NCBI GenBank assembly: GCA_026874595.1
Contig: CM049314.1
Span: 14,376,729-14,440,728, forward strand
DNA length: 64,000 bases
Source of the DNA: Sipunculus nudus
Lineage: Eukaryota > Annelida > Sipuncula > Golfingiida > Sipunculidae
Reading direction: 5' to 3'
In this document: piece after piece, positions 38,240 to 51,020 of the stretch
Layout: each line of letters begins with the position of its first letter
Position numbering within the stretch: position 1 is the first letter of the stretch
Translations under genes and position numbers: made by a program
The notes under the pieces: generated by a model
What the model was told of the DNA's origin: nothing
What the model saw: only the letters and a program-made list of their open reading frames with translations
Databases searched by the model: none

Positions 38240-38735
38240 TCTGTGTGGGCGTCTATCGGAAGTAGTTGAATCTGCAAAATTAGGAGAATAATCGATATAA
38301 CCATCGTATCATATGAACCGTTTAACCTCACTTGTCACAATCTGCCTGGCCTCAACCTTCCATGTACAAGAGGAACGTACAATAGACGAACACGTGTCGG
38401 CCAAGGACACCAGCTGGAACTGTTATGTAGTGCAGGGAACTTTCATGTCGTATTTGTATAGTTACAGAAGGATTTTGTATTGCAGAGCTAATGTTTGGTT
38501 GTCCCTGTCTAAACAACAGATCACGACAAGCGGGGGATGTGTATATAACACATTAATGACTTCTAAGAATGACAAATAGAAACATCATACGTCAATTGAG
38601 CGTGCTTGGTCGTAAAAGCCCTCTGACTGTAATTGACAATAATATTATGATAAGTTCGCAGACGTAAGGCAAAGCCTTCAGAATGTTTTAATGTTCTTCT
38701 CAGAAGGCGATATATAGCTGGTATGTTTAACGATC
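38240..38735 (+). repeat. diverged upstream copy of the 39.7-42.7-kb repeat
   Basis: Shared order of motifs: CTATCGGAAGTAGTTGAATC, then GAGCTAATGTTTGGTTG, then AACACATTAATGACTTC and AGAATGACAAATAGAAAC, then GTCAATTGAGCGTGCTTGG. The G-rich core found in the other copies is absent. The 88-codon frame inside (38313-38579) is probably fortuitous. Confidence 0.65.
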
Positions 38736-38756
38736 AGTGAAATGTCCATTCAATTT

Positions 38757-38855
38757 CAACGGGGGGGGGGGGGGGGGAGGCTCGGAATGGGAGTATAACC
38801 TTGCTCAAATGTGTTGAATATATACCCCCTCCCTTTCCCCTTGTATTGACACCCT
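38757..38855 (-). mobile_element. fragment of G-tract hAT-like element
   Basis: The inverted right end reads CAGGGTGTCAATACAAGGGG, then GGGGGTATATATTC. This parallels the left terminus of the 20332 element. A 17-base G run forms the other side. Confidence 0.5.
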
Positions 38856-39754
38856 GTAGGCAATGGTTTAAATACCCCGTGAATAACTGTTCAAAGTTTA
38901 AAATCTCCGACCAAGAATATATGTAGAAAGTCTGCATGCGTATGAAGACATGTAGGGAGAAAGAATGATGGAAACTTTTACTGGTCTTATCCACGGGCAT
39001 ACGCATCTTGCATCAGGGTATGTAAAATGTAATTTAAAACAAGTCATTGTCTCCTATAGTAGTACCACTGTCATAAATAAGGTAGTATTTGTATATACAT
39101 CCCATGAGGTTTAACAAAAGATGCCTATTCACTTCTCTGACGTCCTTTTTAATATCGTTATTTAAAGGGGCCCAATCACCTATCTGACATTTATAAACTA
39201 AACGTAATTCCTTGGAGCTTTTATCAAAAACCGTGTCACCGCACACAGGCTGCTTGTCCTATTTATATAAACGTGTATATAACATGTGGGGCCCAGTCAA
39301 AACAAATATAACAAGGGCATGCATCTGGCAGCAAGTCAGATATGCCAGAGCTTTGAAAATTGCGTTTTGCAACAAAAAACCTTTCTACCTCCGCATATAT
39401 GCAACCTACCACCTTAGGTTACATGTTCTCCCCTTGTCAACATTCCAAGCATGTTGTTGATAAACGAGCTCTCACATTTTCACGAGTGCCTTAGTATAAC
39501 TTTTCATAACAAAAATTACCCTTAGATCATTGATATATACACAGAGAAAACCAGAAATCACATGTAGGTGAATGGGCACCTTTAATGGACCCGACAAAAA
39601 CCGTCATCAACGGCTGATGGCTCTGTAGTGAGGTGAGGAAGGTATTTATCCTTTTTTACGAAAGAGCTTTGCGACAGGACGTACCAAGAACACTTACCAT
39701 GAAACATGGAACGGTTTTAAACATTCAACGAGTTCTTTTTCGTTGTTTTTGAAT
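38856..39754. other. gene-free interval
   Basis: Short unrecognised ORFs on both strands around 39034-39460; no other structure. Confidence 0.45.
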
Positions 39755-42660
39755 ACAACATAAATATTTAGGGGTCAGTTCATTCATACATGTACACGGG
39801 TGTCTGTCGGAAATGGTTAAGTCTCCAGTAAATGTGGCCGATTTGACCTCAGTATATGATATATTGGTTGATCTTAACCTTACATATACCTTTATAGTAC
39901 CATGAATGACCATGTCTCTTTTAAGGACTTCCGTTGAACTGGTCATATATAAAGGGCAAGTTAGGTCTTGTTTGATTAGTTCAAGAGGATTTGGAGCTCA
40001 TATTTGGTTACCCCGGGGTAGGTGGCATTAAATTTCCTGCCACACTGTAGCTTTTGTCTGTGCGTATAACACATTCATAACTGTCCGAGAATGACAAAAA
40101 TAAATATGGCACGTCAGTTGAACGTGCTTAGCCTAAACAGAAACCTGGGCATGTCGGACAATTATATCATGATAAATTGACGGACATCAAGTGTGGCCTT
40201 CAGTAGTAATGTATTTCTTTGGGGGAGATGTATTTAAAGGTCTGGCACAGTGTGTTTAACAATGATCAAACATGCTGGTAATAAAGAGGACGTGTAGCCA
40301 ACTTTGACTTAGAATTTGTTGGGATGCGTTGAGGCCTGGGAGCACATGAGGTTGCGGGAGGCACTTGAGGGGACCAGAGGCAAAATCTGGGGTCCAGAAG
40401 GACGTGAGGTAAATGAAGGCCCATGCGGGGCCAGGAGGCACTTGAGGGACCCGGAGGCGCATGACGGGGGCATGAAGGCAGATGAAGGGAGGCACATGGG
40501 GGTTCTGCATTCACATGACAGGCCTAAGGCTCATGATGGGGCCAGGAGACACCAGTTGAGGCCTGAAGGCACACGAAGGCCTCTGAGAAGAAGCAAGAAA
40601 TGTATATAGAATATAGCAATGGACGATCGGAAATCCAAATGGTGGAAATTCTTATTTGTTACAAACAACATGTTTGATGACCTTATACGTAACATGAAAC
40701 GTAAGTAATCATCATATTGTGAAGGACGTCATGGACTTTTTTAATACTTGTAAAATGATAAAATTGAATACGACATGATGGTGGTGATGAACAAGGTAAA
40801 TATGATCATAATGGACATTAGTTGGCTTATTGGCATAATCCTGCCACACTGTAGCTTTGTCTGTATAACACATTCATTACTGTCCGAGAATGACAAATAT
40901 AAATATTGCACGTCAATTGAAAGTGCTTAGCCTTAACAGAAACTTGAGCATATCGGACAATTATATCATGATAAATTGACGGACATCAAGTGTGGACTTC
41001 TGTAGTAATGTATTTCTTTGGGGGAGATGTATTTTTAATGGTCTTGCGCAATGTGTTTAACAATGATCAAATATGCTGTGAATAAAGTGGACTTGTTGCC
41101 AACTTTGACTTAGAATTTGCTGGGATGCGTTGAGGCTTATAAGGCCTGGGAAGACATGAGGTTGAGGGAGGCACTTGAGGGGAACAGAGGCACGTGAGGT
41201 GAATGAAGACACATGCGGGGCCAGGAGGCACGTGAGAAACCCGGAGCCACATGACAGGGGCGTGAAGACAGATTAGGGAGGTGCATGAGGGTCCTAAATT
41301 CACGTGAGAGGCCTAAGGCTCATGATCGGGCCAGGAGGCACCTGTGGAGGCCTGAAGGCACATGAAAGCCTCTGAGAAGAAGCCAGAACAGTATAAAGAA
41401 TATAGCAAAGGACGATCGGACATCGTAATGAAGCAAGTTCTTATTTGATATGAACAGCATTTGTCTGATACCTTTATACGTAAGATGAAACGTAAGAAAT
41501 CATCATTTTGCGAACATCATCATGTCTTTTTTAATATTTGTAAAATGATAAACTGAATTCGACACGATGGTTGTGTTGAAGCCGGGTAATTATGATCATG
41601 ATGGAAATAAGCTGTCATATTAAATTATCTAAGGAAAGGTTGATGAAAATACAGATGGGTCAGTTCATTTATACATGTTCATGTCCAATTACATAAAAGG
41701 TTAGAACTTTCGCTGAAACTGGTCATATATAAGACAGGTTATGTCTTATTTGAAAAGAGGAATTAGTTCTCATGTTTGGTTATCCGTTGGGCATGATGAA
41801 TCCTGACACACTGTTTAGGCTTGTCTGTATGATACATTCATATCTGTACGAGGGCGGCAAATATAAATATGTCACGTCAGTTGAACGTGCTTAGTATAGA
41901 AAAAAACCGGACCGTATCGGGCAATTATATTACGTAAAATTGACACACATCAAGTAAGTCCTTAAGTAGTAAGCCATTTTTTAGAGATATATTTAAGGTA
42001 TGGCACAGGTTGTTTAACAATTTGTTTGTTTGAATTCACTAAGATGCGTTGATGCTTATCAGGCCTGGGAGCACATGAGGTGGCGGGAGGTATTGTAGGC
42101 AACCTGAAGCCCAAACATGGGGTCTAGAGGCACGTGAGGTGAACGAAGACACATGCGGGTGCAGGAGGCACGTAAGGGAACCGCAGGCACATGACGGTGG
42201 AGTGAAGGCAGATGAGAAGGCACATGAGGGTCCTTGGACACATTAGGGGGCCAGGAGGCACATGGGAGGGGGTTTGGGGGGTGGGAGGAGGTATGGGCTG
42301 AGGACAGGTGAGGGGCCTGAGGCATATAGGGGTCCTGAATCGACGTGAGAGGCCTAAGGCACATGAAAGCCCGTGAGAAGAATAAAAGACAGAAAAGAAT
42401 ATAACATACATCAATGGACAATCGGACAGCCAATTGGTAGAAATTCTTATTGTTACAAACAGCATTTGTTTGATGCCTTTATACGTAATATGAAACGTAA
42501 GAAATTATTATGTTGTGAAGACCATCATTGAGTTTTTCTTTAATATTTGTATAAAAAATGAATTCGACACGATGGTGGTGATGAAGAAGGACAATTATGA
42601 CCATGCTGGATATAAGTTGTCATATTAAAGATATGGAAGGAAACCTTGAAGATGCAGCTA
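39755..42660 (+). repeat. tandem array of 0.8-1.05-kb units with G-rich core
   Basis: Three consecutive units are seen (about 39755-40805, 40806-41595, 41596-42600), plus the start of a fourth. Landmarks repeat in order: TGCCACACTGTAGC, CCGAGAATGACAAA, GTGCTTAGCC, TTGGGGGAGATGTATTT, GTTTAACAATGATCAAA, a G-rich core, ATACGTAA-ATGAAACGTAAG, GACACGATGGT. The middle unit lacks the first ~200 bases. The G-rich cores (40325-40590, 41115-41380, 42045-42375) are minisatellites of AGGCACATGAGGG-like words. Their Pro-rich minus frames and Gly/Glu-rich plus frames are artefacts. Confidence 0.85.
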
Positions 42661-43704
42661 CGTGAGTGATGACATCACGAGGAGGACGCGTTCAGCTTGT
42701 GATAGTAATCTAAACGTCCTCGAAACCAAAGGCTAACACCCATTCCAAATAACTTTATAGCAACTTGACACTTTTGAAGTTAATCTTTGAAAATTGATTT
42801 TTGAAATGAATTAAAAATACATCAATAGTTCTTCAATGAAAAAAAATACTGTAAAAGGTTGAAAATTTGATTTTAACTTTTTCTTGCGTTAAAATAACTA
42901 GAGATTGGTTTGATAAAATACCTATGACTTCGTAGGTTGCTAATATAACTTAAGTTGTATATAAATGTGATGATAATGGTATGCTCGCGATGAGGACTAG
43001 TTAAAAACAATCACAGATTTGTACGCTTTATTAAAAAGTAAGCAAAAATATCAATAATAAATGTTCGACCGGTTGAAGTGTTCAATACTATTATTCAACA
43101 ATAATGATAACTCTGATTTATATAGCGCCGAAATATCCAACAGTTTTTTTTTTCCGCAGCACTTTACATTTATCAATTGGCACTCCTGCACAGCTGTTCT
43201 ACAGTATAAAACGAAATGCTAATCACAAAGTACATAAAAAATAAAACCCTGATCACAATCATTGGTATAGAGAAGCTGGAAAGAAACTACAACCTGGATC
43301 ATGATAGCTGTGGCTGGTGACTCGCTTAATGCCTGCTTAAATGTGTACTTTATTATATTCAATTAAGCGATTGCACCCGTGAGAGTGGCCAGACCAAAGG
43401 GCTCTGGTGACCACGCGTATCATTGCTATATATAGTGACATGTATACACATACATCGGTTCAAGGAACCTTATTACAATTAGCTTCCGCCCGATCAATTA
43501 ATTTTGTTAATTTGAAAACCAGTTTAGTTTTATCTCAAATACGACAGATGGCGCGCTTCTATTTAATATAATGAAGACTTGCTAAACTATATATAACGTG
43601 CCTAAAGATAATTTGTAAATTGATAAGTAGGAACAACTGAAAATTTTGTAACATCTTTGAGTCCTATAGAAAATGTAAGGTCCTGATTAAGAGTAACAAA
43701 CTAG
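42661..43704. other. gene-free interval
   Basis: Unique A+T-rich sequence; no exon recognised. Confidence 0.5.
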
Positions 43705-43880
43705 TTCCGACAGGTGGCGCTGCGATAGCCCCTCCAATATGGTTTGAGATATGTCTGGCTTTATGGAGAAATAAGGAAAATAACCCCCCTATGGACACAC
43801 TTTGCATCATTTTCGACAGTTCATGACCAAAAACGTGCATATCTGAGTCGTGACCACAGAGGAGATCCGTGACAAACGTC
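43705..43880. repeat. dispersed repeat, copy 2
   Basis: Partner of 37640-37800, in the same orientation. It begins CAGGTGGCGCTGCGATAGCC and includes ACCCCCCTATGGACACAC. Confidence 0.6.
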
Positions 43881-46800
43881 AAGTGCGACCACCGTCTATT
43901 AATATAGAGAGGGTTTTTTAATCAACCGGGGGCGTTCATCTTCTTAACCAGCTGGTTCAGTGCACTAACAGCGAGCCTGCTGTGGAGCCTACGTTCTACC
44001 ACACGAGCATTCTTTTTTCCTCATGAACAAATAATTTTTACCTAAATGCGATTTCTGAGAACCAGCAAGGTCTCCTCAGTTTAATAAACAAACGTTACTT
44101 AGCATGCGCGGGAAAAATCGATCGTAATACAGTGTATTAATGCCAGGGATGTCAAAATGTCGGGGATGATAAAATCATGGATGCTGATATAGACAGCACT
44201 GACATAACATAGCCATGCCCTGAACATCTGAATGTATAACCTTTTCTCCTCACACAGATGCTCCGCTATAACAAAGACCTTGACGGCAAAACATGAACAG
44301 CATCCGGGACAGGCGTAAGCGCCCACATACAGGCCCACGACACGTAAATAATGCAGATTAAGAAACAGGTGGCTCGCTGAGGGGTATCCTAGCTACCACG
44401 TGTACTTGAGGTAATATAACATCAAGCAGGTAGACCTAGGACTGTATGACAGGTATATTTGTTTATGTAACACATGTGTATGCATTGCTACGCGGTACAC
44501 TAATAAACCGGGGCGTCCGCGGATCATATGTCTTTATAATGTTTTAGATATGCAAGTGGATCTGCTCAATACGCCCTGCGTTTTTGCGATTTTGGAATAA
44601 ATTCTCAGCTGTGTCAGCTTAAAAAGCTATAGAAATTATAGAAACTTCATTTCTATATTACGTATATGATTCGATATTACATCAAATTGTGAAAAAAAGT
44701 TTAATCATCCCTGGAATAAAATAACATTTTACGACCATATTTTGACGGAAAGATCGTGAAAAAAGTACAATGATGCAGAAAATAAACTTTGAACAGCCCA
44801 GCAAACAATGATATCAATTTTAACGTTTTTATGGCAGCACTTTAAAAGCCATGGTCTATATCTTGAACATTTTGCTCAGCAGGGTCAGTAGGTCAAATAT
44901 GACAATAAAATAAACACAAATAGGATAATATAAATTGGATACTGAAAGTATAAAATATTATTATTATTATCCCAAACAAGGCTACGTACGGGTCTTGGAT
45001 ACGCCAAAGGTGAAGAGGTAGAAACACAAACTTATCTTGTCTTCTTCTGTAGACGTAACCAGCTTTCGTGACGTGATTGGTTACATCGACACCTTGACTG
45101 ACAGGTCGGGTCACGAATAACGAACATGCGAAACGTTGCCTCCAGATGTCGCCACATATGCTGCGTGGATTGAGATATGATTATAATTGTAACTGATGGA
45201 ACACCGCTCTGATTTGTACCAGGGCCTTGGTGTCGGATGTTTTCGAGGCCAGTTGAATGTTGCCGCTGGTTTATTTTTGTACGATGTCTATCATTATTTC
45301 CATTGTCGTGTGTGTATGCCTTCCAGTATTTTTGTTCCAAAGCTAGCTAACCGTTGCTAACGATATCCATATATACTTGATATTTATAATCTTGTGTTTT
45401 ACAAGTGCTTGCAATATGTGTTTTATACTTATGACCGGAAATAAATGGTGATAATGGTGATAAAGAAAGATTCAGTGTCATGCATATAACGCTGTAATAC
45501 ATCAAAGCTAGTAATTTCTTTGTGATCAAATCAGACATATGTGATTTTTTTCAGTTAAAGAAAGTAAAAAATAAAAAAAATTATAGAATTTTTTTAAGAA
45601 GTACCACATACACGAACCTATATATAGAGATTGTGAAGAAAACTGGATTTATTTTTAGATTGATATTATTTTTTTTCTTTTAATCCGTCTATTAATTAGA
45701 TATTTCCTAACGGTATTCTCATTATCGTGGTGATGAACTTGTGGGATTTTTTATTGAATGGACAGCTGGGCGGTTAACCCGGTAGATGTGTTCTATTTTT
45801 TGGTGAAGTCAGCAATAAATGACAAGCCGTGCAGGTTCACATGGAGGACAGGCATTTGTTTTATTAGAATATTTACGGTATCATGTGACTTGACACCAAA
45901 AGTCATAGTTCATGACCTTTTCACACGTACCACTGTGGACTGACGCCCTGCCTCATAGTTTTTGTAATACGTCAGCCCTCTGCTCGTGTATTAGCGATCA
46001 CGAGGCAGTTTCACTGTGCATTGTTGCATTAAAAATGCTGCAGTTAAACTAATAAAAAGAAAATATACTTCAGTATTATATATTTTATTCATCAAATGCA
46101 AAGGCCGGCAAAGGGTTTTTTTGTTTACCGTTGCAGCGCACCAACTTTGGACTTTATAGCAATATGTTTCTTTTGCAGATGGTGGATTCCCTTTTCATTA
46201 TTTTGGTCGACTGAGAATGCGTCTACCATTGCAGCACTCATTTTCAAGGTCTTAAATACGCACCCTATTTTCTTTAACTTTATAATCATAAGAACAAAGG
46301 TTTATATATATATTTTGCAACCTTTCGGGTAATTATGGTACTTGTGGCCACGTGACATGATATCTCCCATTGGTTGCCATTGGTTACACTTTTTGGAATA
46401 TTTATGACAACCAACCACTTTTCAGTGGGTTTTAAAGGCATGTCTTTGTGCATGTAACCAAAGACCTAGAAAATGATCAAGGAGATTGAAATGATGTGAA
46501 CCATATTTTTTTTTCAAACAATTAATTGTTTTCTCTGATATTAATTTTAATGCGCTCTATAATAATCTGAAAGGTATAGTTTTGTTGGGTACTGGTCGAA
46601 TTTGTCTAATTTGTTGATCTCATTGCCTCGCTGTAACTTATCTCAATAATTTATCAATGCATATAAAGCGTGTCAATTTCAAATTAGCACTCCTGTCTGA
46701 AACAAGCATTAGATAAAAAAGCAACACAGATTGGTCGCGAGCATCCGACTTGCACACTGGTACCATGAAAACACTTTAAAATTTTAGTCACAAAAAAGTA

Positions 46801-47349
46801 AAATGGTATGGTTCTCAGGCACTTTTTTTAGAAATCACTGCCGGCGGGCGGTATTTTATTTTTTACCTTTTTTGTATGTTTCGATAAAAATGACATATGA
46901 TAAAAAAAAGCATGAAATTAACAGTTTTATTGCTAAACAGGTCAAAGTATTACAAAATAAAGGAAATCGTATCAAAATTGTATTATTTTATCTTCTTGAA
47001 AGATGAAAATCAAAATCAAAATGTCTGATGCGGGGGATTAAAATTCATGCAGGCTGTGCCTGAGAATCGTACCTTTTATTTATTTATTTTTTTTTTTTGG
47101 GGGGGGGGGGGTTGGCCATAACGGAAAAAATAATTGTTCTTGTTGCTCTGATTACAATATATATATTTTTTTATTTTTTCCCGGTCAATTCTAAATAAGA
47201 GGAATATTGCATGATAGTAAGGAAAAAATAACAGTTCGCTTCAATAATTTAAATGGTGCATAAAAGCAACAACAAAAAATTTAGTCCTTCTATGAAGAAT
47301 AGGAATAAGGGCAAGGTCACCAATTATCGACAATACCTATTCACGTACA
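43881..47349. other. gene-free interval
   Basis: A 102-codon minus frame (45032-45340) and a 73-codon frame overlapping it are unrecognised. A G-run lies near 47100. No tRNA or other RNA gene is seen. Confidence 0.45.
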
Positions 47350-47393
47350 GTACATATATATATATATATGTATGTATGTATATATATATATAT
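47350..47393. repeat. (TA)n/(TATG)n microsatellite
   Basis: A TA run interrupted by TATGTATGTATG. Confidence 0.9.
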
Positions 47394-47655
47394 TAACTTA
47401 AACTGCTTCCTGTAGTACAGTTTATTATTTGTGTGTGTGTGTTTATATTGTTATATGCTTTATTGTGTTTGTGTAACCGTAATCAATTTGAAGGTCACTG
47501 CTGTTACATTTAATCTGCGACTGTGCCATTATGGATTCATACGGCGGAAACATGCAGGATCAAATTTGCAAACCTGTGCGACTCAGACATCTGAAAAAAA
47601 GACTCACAGGTGTTGACTTTGATGTTGAAACTCACGCACCTGTTTGTTCCATGAA

Positions 47656-48099
47656 GTTATAGTCTGGTAGCTAAGTTTTATCTTAGAAGAAAATGATCGT
47701 GTATATCCCTCCCTCATCCAGTCGACATGTGGTTCGCGAGATGATGATGAACTTATTCGGTTCATTCGGTTCATTTCGGGCGGCGAGGCCATGACCTGTA
47801 CAAAAGGCGCCCACATGTTCTAGTATAATTAGAGTGAGTTTACATTGTAGTGAGTTACCTTGACTTGGTTGCTATGGTTATTTTTCAGTTAGAGGCGCCA
47901 CATGAGTCCTTGACGAAATTACATAAAATTTGTTTTATTTTGTACTCCCCGTGCAAATGTAACAATATGTATACGTGTGTATAAGGTATGCATATCTGGG
48001 AGTAGTATAGTTATGCTTCTGTGATATTTGCATAATCGGATTTAAACATATACATTTATAGTAAGCAGCTGTGGGAATCTATTAGTTTTAAGTAAACAG
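47656..48099. repeat. 444-bp direct tandem duplication, unit 1
   Basis: The whole unit recurs immediately at 48100-48543. The only difference I find is G at 47888 against T at 48332. A 54-codon minus-strand frame starting MWAPFVQVMASPPEMNRMNR lies in the unit and is therefore present twice. I cannot tell whether it is coding. Confidence 0.95.
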
Positions 48100-48543
48100 G
48101 TTATAGTCTGGTAGCTAAGTTTTATCTTAGAAGAAAATGATCGTGTATATCCCTCCCTCATCCAGTCGACATGTGGTTCGCGAGATGATGATGAACTTAT
48201 TCGGTTCATTCGGTTCATTTCGGGCGGCGAGGCCATGACCTGTACAAAAGGCGCCCACATGTTCTAGTATAATTAGAGTGAGTTTACATTGTAGTGAGTT
48301 ACCTTGACTTGGTTGCTATGGTTATTTTTCATTTAGAGGCGCCACATGAGTCCTTGACGAAATTACATAAAATTTGTTTTATTTTGTACTCCCCGTGCAA
48401 ATGTAACAATATGTATACGTGTGTATAAGGTATGCATATCTGGGAGTAGTATAGTTATGCTTCTGTGATATTTGCATAATCGGATTTAAACATATACATT
48501 TATAGTAAGCAGCTGTGGGAATCTATTAGTTTTAAGTAAACAG
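48100..48543. repeat. 444-bp direct tandem duplication, unit 2
   Basis: Copy of 47656-48099, ending AAGTAAACAGG and then joining unrelated sequence and a short TACATA microsatellite (48565-48600). Confidence 0.95.
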
Positions 48544-48832
48544 GCGAACTGAGCTGTTGTAGCAATACATATACATATACATATACATATACAAATACAT
48601 AAATGAAGAAAAACAACACTGTAAATTCACTAAAGACTGTTTCACGGGATGCGACACGATCCTCAGGTGAATGTTGTTTGAATGAAGCTAACGGCATGGT
48701 TTTAAAAGCCGAGACTTTACGAGATTAATAGAATATGCTTTGTGTGTATGGGGGAGAGCAAGTAAATAACTGACACTAATCCTATTCTCCTCGGGGGCAC
48801 GTGCGATGCTGGGACATAACAGGGGAAAAGAG

Positions 48833-48836
<4 letters not shown>
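48544..48836. other. short gene-free interval
   Basis: A small (TACATA)n run, then unique sequence. Confidence 0.5.
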
Positions 48837-48907
<71 letters not shown>

Positions 48908-48983
48908 ATATATATATTATTATAAATTTAAATATATGATTTTATATATAATATATATTATATATTATATATTATATATTATA

Positions 48984-49048
<65 letters not shown>
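48837..49048. repeat. (TA)n then (TTA)n compound microsatellite
   Basis: TA run about 48837-48920, a TATATTA-rich transition, then about twenty ATT units to 49047. Confidence 0.95.
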
Positions 49049-49052
<4 letters not shown>

Positions 49053-49709
49053 TTGTTCCTAATTCTGTCAGGTAATTTGTATGGATCAATAGTTAAAGTA
49101 TTCAAGTTCTATTGAATGAAATGGTTAATTATTTTCATATAATATTTTATGGATCACGATATCTTTTCGTGTCCTATTACAGTGACGGTATTATACCATC
49201 GTTAATTGGTTTTCTAGCAATCAGTAGTTTTAGAATGTGTATGCTATACCGACATTAAATCAAAGACAGAATAAAAACGCGGTGACTCTTTTGTCGATCA
49301 CTAGCTAATGAAAATATACAGTTAATTTTCTTATTAATCAAAGCGCGAGTTATATTTAAATTATATGTTTTATAATGCTTTAAATGGTTATTTTCTCTGA
49401 ATTTGCATCATCGTTATGTATATATGATCATTAATATGTCCGTCAGCTTCATCTGCGCATGCATAGATATGCACGTGCATGATGAACAACTGAAAAAAAT
49501 ACAGAGGAGCGGATTGATTACCTGAAAATGTGAAAATAGAAAAAAAATATCATGCATCATACCGAAAAAAATCCCTGAATTTTCCGTTTCGCATCGTTTC
49601 TACCCAAAAGCTCTTGGCGTAAGTTAATATTAACTTATGTATTGTACATGGTTTGTACAAGTAATAATTATAACCAATCAAGTCATCCTCAATGGCTCAG
49701 ATGATGGCG
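49049..49709. other. gene-free interval
   Basis: A+T-rich unique sequence. Confidence 0.5.
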
Positions 49710-49860
49710 TTCGGTAGTCCGTGGGAAGCCGAAGAAACCGGAGAAAACCGCTAGCCTTGCACGGGCCTCGACAACCCACTCTCATAAATAGCCACGCCGG
49801 GGATCGAACCAGGGTCACAAGCGGAGAGAGCTCGAGCGTTTTACCAATCAACTGTCAAGG
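49710..49860 (-). mobile_element. tRNA-derived SINE, copy 2
   Basis: On the minus strand it reads TTGGTAAAACGCTCGAGC (A-box region), CTGGTTCGATCCCCGGCG (B box), then GAGAGTGGGTTGTCG and GGTTTTCTCCGG. It aligns with 36690-36880. An intact B box is retained. Confidence 0.75.
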
Positions 49861-50869
49861 CTATATAGTCTAGCGACATTTCCGGAACATTTGTTCACCT
49901 GGACCTGGGTGCTGCATGCGTCCTCTGTCCAACCTGCGGTAATTTAGGGTCTGAATTAAAATTTTAAGCAGATTGAGTTGGCATGATAATTGGCATAGAC
50001 CCTTCCTTCTTACCTGGCGGCCCCTATAGGCGACGAAGAAAACCAAACCCTCTGGTGCAGCTATAGATATTAAATTATGTTCATGGAATTTTTCTTCTAT
50101 GGTCGATCTGTTAAAAGCAGGAAGACTACAGCATATACATCATTCATAAATGAATATGCGACCGTCCGGAAAAAAGTTCGCTGAGGTGTAAATTTTGCTT
50201 TATTTAAAATTGTTTCAGCTGAAAAAAAATAATATAACCAAATAAATTTATTATTCTTGGGTAGCTCTCTAATATTTTTCTCATCAGTTATTTTATATTT
50301 TTCTGAGCAATAATTCCTCATTGCTATTCATGCCTCTATTAGTTAAGATAAACCATAACATACATGTATATTAATAATGCAAAATTAACTTTTATAAACG
50401 TATCAGTGAAAACATATTTCATTTAATCTAGTTTATATAATCTATTTCCAGAGTTGCTGCAGCTATTTTTATCCTCGCCAGATGGAGCGATTAATAATTT
50501 GTATTTTATGTCGTTCTCGTTTAAAATGATATTGTGTTTATCAGTGAAATAATTTATAAAGTTTCAAATGAGACAAAAAAATATTTTTAATGTTGCCATC
50601 TTGTTAAATTTTTTTTGGTAGATATATCTGCCTCCATTTTAAAATATTAACTTAAGCGTATGTAGGATAACATGACAGAATTGACAATTTTTGTATTAGG
50701 ACTATAATTTATATGGGCAATTAAAGAGTAAAACATTTACTTAGACATCTGCTGAATTCCATTTCGTTTTAAGACTACTTGATAGTGCGGCAATACACGC
50801 TTCCTCCAATTTTATATCTTTGGATTAATCATTCATGCGCATTCGTTTGTGAGTGATACACCGCTGTGG
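49861..50869. other. gene-free interval
   Basis: No exon recognised. Confidence 0.5.
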
Positions 50870-51020
50870 GACAAAGCCTTCCTAAGCCTGCCGCGCGCTC
50901 ATCCTCTGGAAGTAAAGTTCCCAACGAGAAAAATCTCACCACTCCTCCAAGATTTGAATTCAGGATCTCTCAACTTTGAATCCTGTGTTTAGCTTCTGGG
51001 CCACTAAAACCCTGTAAAGC
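50870..51020 (-). mobile_element. tRNA-derived SINE-like fragment
   Basis: On the minus strand, TTTTAGTGGCCCAGAAGC resembles an A box. GAGATCCTGAATTCAAATC resembles the end of a tRNA variable region plus a decayed B box. A GC-rich body follows. It is older than the other SINE copies. Confidence 0.35.

Noticed and set aside
40256-40510. Pro-rich minus frames resembling collagen or extensin
   Set aside because: Produced by the G-rich minisatellite cores; they recur in several phases and lack a start, signal peptide or splice context.
42059-42465. 113-124-codon minus frames
   Set aside because: Same cause as the other Pro-rich frames: the third G-rich core of the tandem array.
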